Below are positions 58,101-64,000 of a stretch of 64,000 bases of DNA, piece after piece. The stretch's first letter is position 1; every line of letters starts with the position of its first letter. The translations under genes and the position numbers were made by a program. The notes under the pieces are model-generated. The model had not been told where the DNA came from. It ran no database searches and saw only the letters and a list, made by a program, of their open reading frames with translations. This stretch comes from Sipunculus nudus. Lineage: Eukaryota > Annelida > Sipuncula > Golfingiida > Sipunculidae. The stretch is taken from NCBI GenBank assembly GCA_026874595.1, contig CM049306.1, forward strand, positions 38,876,019-38,940,018, given 5' to 3'.

Positions 58101-59835
58101 TTCAACACGGGACTAAGCACGTTTCCGTACAAGTACCCGATCCTAACCTAAAAAAGCCGAATATTCAGAACATTAAACTGTTTGAGAAAATCCAATGTCT
58201 CAGTGAATAGAGTCGCCGAATCAAATAAAGACTGTAAGAGAATTGTATGTACTTTTGATTATATTTGAATACAAAACCCATTGTAAAAGCCCTCGTAAAC
58301 GCATAAATGTATAAATTTGATTTATACACATCGTTGCACATTGTTCCTCATATTATATCACACTCGAAGGTATTATTCACTTTTCCTTTCGTAATAAATG
58401 AAAGTATAAAGAATTGTATCGAATTGTAAAGAAGTGTAACTTGTAATTGTTACAATAGGAATTATGTTATTATTGCATATTACTGAATGTATCACATCTT
58501 CTGTATTTTTTTACATTATTGTATCCTAATTGATATATATTCAATAAAATACTGTTTATACCAAATGTCAGACTTAAATTATCAAAATTTGTTACATTTC
58601 AAGGAAACACCTTCTGTTTATAGTTAGCTGAGAATGCTTGCAAATTATTACTTATTCCTATAAGTTTTTACCACACCCATGTTTATATGTTATTTGCTTT
58701 GAACAATTCTTACCCAATGCACTTGAACGGACTATATTACCCTCTTCACTACATTTATACATACGCCATTCATGTATTTAAAATTAAGCCGCGGTGCATT
58801 GTGTGATCAGATAGTGAAGCCCACAAACCCTAAACTGCACACACGTACATTTGTTAGTCCCACTCGGTGCAGCGTGAACCACGACAATACAGCCATTCGC
58901 ACTGCAGAAATGGACAGTCTTTCATACTTCATTGCGTTTCTTTTCTACGCATCTACAATAAAAGGTCGCGTAGATTTATATATTTTTTTACTTGAAAATC
59001 TGGCCTCAAATTAAACATTTGTTCCTGTCTTCTTAAAATCAGTGCCCATCAATAATATTACAACTTTGAGGTTTTAGTTGTATAGTCTAATGCTTTGCAA
59101 GTTGAGACCTTCATGTATATAGAGTTTGCAATTGACAGTTATATAAGTAAGCCAAGCAGTAAATACTGATTCAAGTGTTAATGCCTAGGATCGGCAGGGA
59201 GATAGTAAATAAAAACAATCGTGAACTACATTTGTTTCAAATTTCTGTTTAGCTATAGCGCATCATCTGTCTGTGAATGTGTCAACAACAATGAAACTAA
59301 CAATAAAGTGAAATCAATAATATTGTTTCCGTTGAAATGCTTCCAAAAAGCTATTTATAACTGGCTCAAAGTACTGCCTCTATATCACTTAAATCTATCT
59401 GCAACTCTGCGGGGCCTCTTTATACTACAGTTTTCTGGGTCGTCCATTTAATCGGAATTTCGCTGACGCAAATCTATAAAATTTGAAGGAAACATGAAGG
59501 AAATTAGAATCATTTTATCCATCTTACATTGGTATTTCGAATCTTCCTAAACAGATAAATACTAACTCTTCTGACTGTACCTCAATTGTGGCAGGTAATA
59601 GCATGGTGACATTTAAAACGCTTGGTAATGAAATAATAATATCTAATAAAAAGAGCTTTTGGGGCAAATGGGCGCGACATCTCTCGGCAAAAAATCATAC
59701 TATCCGAACTGTAAAGCAAATTGAATCAATTCTATTTGGAACTCCGTTTAACTCTTATTTTGCCTTTGCTGGGCAAAAGATGAGTACCCGGTAAAAAGTA
59801 AATTCCACAAAAAAATACTCTTAAAAAGGCTCAAT

Positions 59836-59837
<2 letters not shown>
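54535..59837. other. intergenic, simple sequence only
   Basis: About 5.3 kb, AT-rich. Contains a (TA)n tract (55079-55120). Open frames of 60-90 codons have no recognised domain. I support no gene here. Confidence 0.5.
55079..55120. repeat. (TA)n microsatellite
   Basis: About 21 TA units. Confidence 0.95.

Positions 59838-59900
<63 letters not shown>
59838..59900. repeat. (TA)n microsatellite at the PLE border
   Basis: About 31 TA units directly adjoining the 3' end of the minus-strand Penelope-like copy; possibly the insertion target. Confidence 0.95.
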
Positions 59901-59901
<1 letters not shown>

Positions 59902-61672
59902 CTCTGAAGAAAAACAACACTGTTAATTCACAACAGACTGTTTCACGGGATGCGACCCGATCATCAGGTGAATGTGGTTAGAATGAAGCTAACGTCGTGG
60001 TTTGAAAAGCCGAGACTTTACGAGATTACGAGATTATGCTTTGTGCGATTCGGGTCGGGGGGGGGGGGGGGGGGGCATGTGAAAGACTGACACTGATCCT
60101 ATTGTTCTCGGGTGCACAATAGGATTGGTCGGGGTACACGTGCGATACTGGAACATAGCAGGGCAGGGTAAAGGGGTTATATAATGTAGTAAATAGTAAA
60201 TATAATACAAAGATGTAACCAGGATGCTCAATCAGCATATTGAAATGATTTCTAATAGGGCCTTGGAAGCAGTGAACATATCAGTAGTATACATATGATA
60301 TGATAAAAATACACATATACTGTGAAAATACACAATATACAAGGCAAATATACAATATAAAAGGCAAATATACTATACCCATACCAAGTGGTGCAAGTCT
60401 CTTAGCTGAAGGTCGTAAAGCCCATTAGACCAGGATAAAGTAGAACTTTCCTGTCATCCAATGGACTCCACGAGCCAGCAGTGAGAGAACAACTACCTGA
60501 ACAAATGAGTCTGCCCAGCGGATCCTCTTGGGGGGGGGGGGGGGGGGGTTAAGGGGGCACGCTGAATATAGTACGAATGCTAGGTTTTAAAATATTTCAG
60601 GGTGAATTTGTTTTGATGGCGGCACTTGGAGAGAATTTCAGCTCTTGAGTTCAACAATGATCCAGGGGGGGCAGTAGCTATAAGTAGCTTTTCAGACAAG
60701 CAGAGATCACACTTCCTAGTCCCACAGAAGTAAGGTGCTGCCTTGGCAGATATTTCCCAGGAGAGCTTGTAATTGATATTGTTGTCTTTTAGTGACCAAA
60801 TGTGTTTAGACAGTTCAGTGTTTTTAGCGTGGGATCTGTTCCGAAAGGATTGCTTGTGGTTATTATATCTTGTCTTGAAATCACCTTCAGTACACCCTAT
60901 GTAGTGTTTCACGTCATTGTCTGTTCTAACTGTTGCTTTATAGACAATGCATTTCAGCTGACATTGACCATTCATAGGACATTCGTCTTTCTTACGGCAG
61001 TTACATTGTTTTTGGGGTGCATTCACAGCATTGTCAGAATTTAGAACCTTCATATTATGTTTGCTGATCAGGTTAGACATGTTGGGTAGACAGCTGTAGC
61101 TAATTTTCAAATTGTTCCTGTTGAATAACCTGTGGTACCTGTGATGTTGAGGGAAGTGTTTTTCAACTAGTTTCATGAATTTTCTGCCAATGTTGGTTTT
61201 TACATGACGGCTGTAGGGTGGATTAAACCATATTATTTTCCTTTTCCTGTTTCTCTTGCTTTTCACTGTTGGTTCAACATATTTTAAGCTTTCTGAGAAC
61301 CCGCTTTTCGCTAAAGCTTCATCATACATGGGTTTGGCTTTCATAAATAGCTCTTTATTGCAGGAGTTGTCAGAAACACGTTTACTGATCATCATAGGTA
61401 TCTGCCTAATGATAGCTGGGGGGTGATTGGATTGTGCGTGGATATAGAGAGGGTCATTGTTCGGTTTTCTGTAAGGGTAGAAGATGTCATTTTGGAGGTC
61501 AAATGTTACGTCTAAGAAATCTGTGCAGGTCAGGTTAGTTTCAATGGTTATCTTTAACCCAACATTGGAAAAGAGTTTGATCATTTTCTTACGGGTGCTG
61601 TCTGCTTTGGGTCCAGACATGTTGGGGAAACAACCTAAACCGTCATCACGATACAGGCCTAGAGCATTTACA
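59901..61672 (-). mobile_element. Penelope-like element, left copy (5'-truncated)
   Basis: Reads leftward. It begins inside the reverse transcriptase at motif C and continues through the endonuclease, the 3' non-coding region and a hammerhead ribozyme up to the (TA)n tract. Positions 60257-61672 are nearly identical, inverted, to 62585-64000. Differences include poly-G length and isolated substitutions, so the two copies are young or were made in one event. Confidence 0.9.
59926..59973 (-). ncRNA. hammerhead ribozyme of the Penelope-like element
   Basis: On the minus strand: stem I 5' arm ATTCAC (59973-59968), core CTGATGA (59967-59961), stem II CGGG/CCCG with loop TCGCAT (59959-59946), GAAA (59944-59941), and a 3-bp stem III ACA/TGT closing a GTC loop (59941-59933). 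The unpaired T at 59932 is the cleavage-site residue. Stem I 3' arm GTGAAT (59931-59926) pairs perfectly with the 5' arm. All invariant core residues are present; only a T-T mismatch sits at the base of stem II. Short-stem-III hammerheads are known in Penelope-like elements. Self-cleavage is predicted, not shown. Confidence 0.85.
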
Positions 61673-61695
61673 TAGGAGAATGCGATGGAAGGCAT
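60580..61695 (-). CDS. PLE C-terminal fragment: end of RT plus GIY-YIG endonuclease
   Basis: 371 codons open to the natural stop. The first eight residues come from junction sequence; homology starts at VNALGLYRDDGLG. It keeps the RT thumb, the CxC zinc motif (CNCRKKDEC), the YIG motif (HYIGCTEGDFKTRYNNH) and the C-terminal cysteine/Glu block (CDLCLSEK), followed by the conserved region after TAPPGSLLN. It lacks RT motifs 1-B, so it cannot reverse transcribe. Its intact C terminus shows that the right copy is frameshifted. Confidence 0.88.
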   Translation of the reverse strand: MPSIAFSYVNALGLYRDDGLGCFPNMSGPKADSTRKKMIKLFSNVGLKITIETNLTCTDFLDVTFDLQNDIFYPYRKPNNDPLYIHAQSNHPPAIIRQIPMMISKRVSDNSCNKELFMKAKPMYDEALAKSGFSESLKYVEPTVKSKRNRKRKIIWFNPPYSRHVKTNIGRKFMKLVEKHFPQHHRYHRLFNRNNLKISYSCLPNMSNLISKHNMKVLNSDNAVNAPQKQCNCRKKDECPMNGQCQLKCIVYKATVRTDNDVKHYIGCTEGDFKTRYNNHKQSFRNRSHAKNTELSKHIWSLKDNNINYKLSWEISAKAAPYFCGTRKCDLCLSEKLLIATAPPGSLLNSRAEILSKCRHQNKFTLKYFKT

Positions 61696-64000
61696 TCCAT
61701 TTCGAAAACCCTGGTCAAACTTCAGATAAACAAAACTATGGATTCAAAACCACATATTCACCCCCTCATAGCGAACACCTCAGGGCATTTGAAAGTGATA
61801 TCTACGAAATGGTCCGGAACATTGAATTTCAGCACTCACACAATGCATTCCAGAAACAAATGGCCAATGACATCAAAACAATCAGACAATCTGACAATCT
61901 CCTAGTACAGGCAGATAAGACAACCAACCTGTACAGTATGCCGAAAGAACACTACAATAAACTTCTTACAGAAAACATCACTAAGACATACAAAAAAGCA
62001 GACAGAAATATCTGTAAAAATATCAATACAGAAGCCAAAGAAATAGCCGGTTCCCTTAACCTAGCAGACCGCATCGAAGTCATGGCCGAGCGCAATGCTT
62101 ACATTACTTTGAAAGACCACAAGGATAATTTTGAACAAAACCCCAAGTGCAGATTGATTAATCCAGCAAAATCTGAAATAGGTATCATTAGCAAAAAGCA
62201 CTTGGAAAAAATTAATAGCCAACTGAGACTGAAAACCAAACTCAACCAGTGGCAAAATACCGCACAGGTAATATCTTGGTTCAAGAAATTGAAGCTGAAA
62301 CAAAAATCTAAGTTCATAAAGTTTGATATTGTTGACTTTTACCCCTCGATCACAGAAGATCTTCTCATGAAAGCCCTCAAATTTGCCAAAACCATGGTCT
62401 CCATTCCAGAGGATGTTATCAAAACCATCCTGCACAGCAGGAAAAGCTTACTGTTTAGCAACGGTAACACCTGGGTGAAAAAAGATCACACTAGTTTTGA
62501 CGTCACCATGGGCAGTTTTGATGGCGCTGAAGTATGCGAAATTGTTGGTTTATACATCCTAGATATGTTGAAAAAGGAATTTGGTGTAAATGCTCTAGGC
62601 CTGTATCGTGATGACGGTTTAGGTTGTTTCCCCAACATGTCTGGACCCAAAGCAGACAGCACCCGTAAGAAAATGATCAAACTCTTTTCCAATGTTGGGT
62701 TAAAGAGAACCATTGAAACTAACCTGACCTGCACAGATTTCTTAGACGTAACATTTGACCTCCAAAATGACATCTTCTACCCTTACAGAAAACCGAACAA
62801 TGACCCTCTCTATATCCACGCACAATCCAATCACCCCCCAGCTATCATTAGGCAGATACCTATGATGATCAGTAAACGTGTTTCTGACAACTCCTGCAAT
62901 AAAGAGCTATTTATGAAAGCCAAACCCATGTATGATGAAGCTTTAGCGAAAAGCGGGTTCTCAGAAAGCTTAAAATATGTTGAACCAACAGTGAAAAGCA
63001 AGAGAAACAGGAAAAGGAAAATAATATGGTTTAATCCACCCTACAGCCGTCATGTAAAAACCAACATTGGCAGAAAATTCATGAAACTAGTTGAAAAACA
63101 CTTCCCTCAACATCACAGGTACCACAGGTTATTCAACAGGAACAATTTGAAAATTAGCTACAGCTGTCTACCCAACATGTCTAACCTGATCAGCAAACAT
63201 AATATGAAGGTTCTAAATTCTGACAATGCTGTGAATGCACCCCAAAAACAATGTAACTGCCGTAAGAAAGACGAATGTCCTATGAATGGTCAATGTCAGC
63301 TGAAATGCATTGTCTATAAAGCAACAGTTAGAACAGACAATGACGTGAAACACTACATAGGGTGTACTGAAGGTGATTTCAAGACAAGATATAATAACCA
63401 CAAGCAATCCTTTCGGAACAGATCCCACGCTAAAAACACTGAACTGTCTAAACACATTTGGTCACTAAAAGACAACAATATCAATTACAAGCTCTCCTGG
63501 GAAATATCTGCCAAGGCAGCACCTTACTTCTGTGGGACTAGGAAGTGTGATCTCTGCTTGTCTGAAAAGCTACTTATAGCTACTGCCCCCCCCCTGGATC
63601 ATTGTTGAACTCAAGAGCTGAAATTCTCTCCAAGTGCCGCCATCATAACAAATTCACCCTGAAATATTTTAAAACCTAGCATTCGTACTATATTCAGCGT
63701 GCCCCCTTAACCCCCCCCCCCCCCCCAACGAGGATCCGCTGGGCAGACTCATTTGTTCAGGTAGTTGTTCTCTCACTGCTGGCTCGTGCAGTCCATTGGA
63801 TGACAGGAAAGTTCTACTTTATCCTGGTCTAATGGGCTTTACGACCTTCAGCTAGGAGACTTGCACCACTTGGTATGGGTATAGTATATTTGCCTTTTAT
63901 ATTGTATATTTGCCTTGTATATTGTGTATTTTCACAGTATATGTGTATTTTTATCATATCATATGTATACTACTGATATGTTCACTGCTTCCAAGGCCCT
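61673..64000 (+). mobile_element. Penelope-like element, right copy (runs off the window)
   Basis: Reads rightward from the junction with the left copy near 61673-61682. Contains most of the coding region and the start of the 3' non-coding region, and is cut by the window end at a position equivalent to 60257 in the left copy. By comparison it should continue about 350 bp to a ribozyme. Confidence 0.9.
61680..63608 (+). CDS. Penelope-like RT with C-terminal GIY-YIG endonuclease
   Basis: 642 codons. The protein reverse transcribes element RNA at a nick made by the GIY-YIG domain. The N-terminal region has NYGFKTTYSPP, typical of these elements. RT motifs: KFDIVDFYPSI (Asp 216, 219) and LYRDDGLG (Asp 311, 312; RDDG in place of the usual YADD). 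Linker zinc motif: Cys 525, 527, 533, 539 and 543. The GIY-YIG domain has VYK (545-547), YIG (559-561), Arg 570, His 574 and Glu 629 in CDLCLSEK. The C-terminal endonuclease plus CxC linker suggests a Neptune-like PLE. A C9 run (C7 in the left copy) near 63588 shifts the frame, replacing the last about 27 residues with LDHC. The true N terminus may lie upstream of the junction. Confidence 0.92.
   Translation: MRWKAFHFENPGQTSDKQNYGFKTTYSPPHSEHLRAFESDIYEMVRNIEFQHSHNAFQKQMANDIKTIRQSDNLLVQADKTTNLYSMPKEHYNKLLTENITKTYKKADRNICKNINTEAKEIAGSLNLADRIEVMAERNAYITLKDHKDNFEQNPKCRLINPAKSEIGIISKKHLEKINSQLRLKTKLNQWQNTAQVISWFKKLKLKQKSKFIKFDIVDFYPSITEDLLMKALKFAKTMVSIPEDVIKTILHSRKSLLFSNGNTWVKKDHTSFDVTMGSFDGAEVCEIVGLYILDMLKKEFGVNALGLYRDDGLGCFPNMSGPKADSTRKKMIKLFSNVGLKRTIETNLTCTDFLDVTFDLQNDIFYPYRKPNNDPLYIHAQSNHPPAIIRQIPMMISKRVSDNSCNKELFMKAKPMYDEALAKSGFSESLKYVEPTVKSKRNRKRKIIWFNPPYSRHVKTNIGRKFMKLVEKHFPQHHRYHRLFNRNNLKISYSCLPNMSNLISKHNMKVLNSDNAVNAPQKQCNCRKKDECPMNGQCQLKCIVYKATVRTDNDVKHYIGCTEGDFKTRYNNHKQSFRNRSHAKNTELSKHIWSLKDNNINYKLSWEISAKAAPYFCGTRKCDLCLSEKLLIATAPPLDHC

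Overview
The window is animal nuclear DNA: AT-rich, with intron-rich genes and many transposable elements and microsatellites. Several dispersed repeats (arrays rich in 'ccttgacctt', a 'tttttagctcag...' element, AGGTGGCGCCACCT arrays) resemble those common in mollusc genomes, so a mollusc or another lophotrochozoan is my best guess. That is inference; no marker gene settles it.

Two host genes can be built exon by exon with consistent splice sites and reading phase. On the + strand (10706-26236), eleven exons encode a 377-residue Nse4, the kleisin subunit of the SMC5/6 genome-stability complex, with a poly(A) signal at 27449. On the - strand (49943 down to 38262), ten exons encode a 411-residue predicted secreted protein that I do not recognise, with a TATA box just upstream. 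It has a signal peptide, an acidic N-terminal segment, helical middle exons and a Lys/Gly-rich C-terminal stretch. The two genes are convergent and about 10.6 kb apart between poly(A) signals.

Most of the remaining sequence is mobile DNA. From left to right: a 2.1-kb fold-back element with 249-bp inverted ends carrying 48-bp palindromes (400-2498); a 1.79-kb Harbinger-like non-autonomous element (3560-5347); a 5'-truncated LINE with an uninterrupted reverse transcriptase ORF (about 7665-10075); a tRNA-derived SINE; three Helitron-like elements made of about 139/278-bp tandem repeats, two inside Nse4 introns and one in the intergenic region (13855-15164, 22578-24013, about 29395-31286); a hAT-like element nested in the third; five copies of a roughly 200-bp CAGRRGCGGATCC-ended family; and a nested inverted-repeat element (52567-52922).

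The right end (59901-64000) holds two nearly identical Penelope-like retroelement copies placed head to head. The right copy is mostly complete (RT plus C-terminal GIY-YIG endonuclease). The left copy is truncated and carries a well-formed hammerhead ribozyme at its 3' end, next to a (TA)n tract. Together they form an inverted repeat with arms of about 1.4 kb.

The most unusual host-gene observation is the 24-nt microexon of the secreted-protein gene. Its splice acceptor lies one base from an inserted CAGRRGCGGATCC element, which supplies the polypyrimidine tract. Skipping the exon keeps the reading frame.
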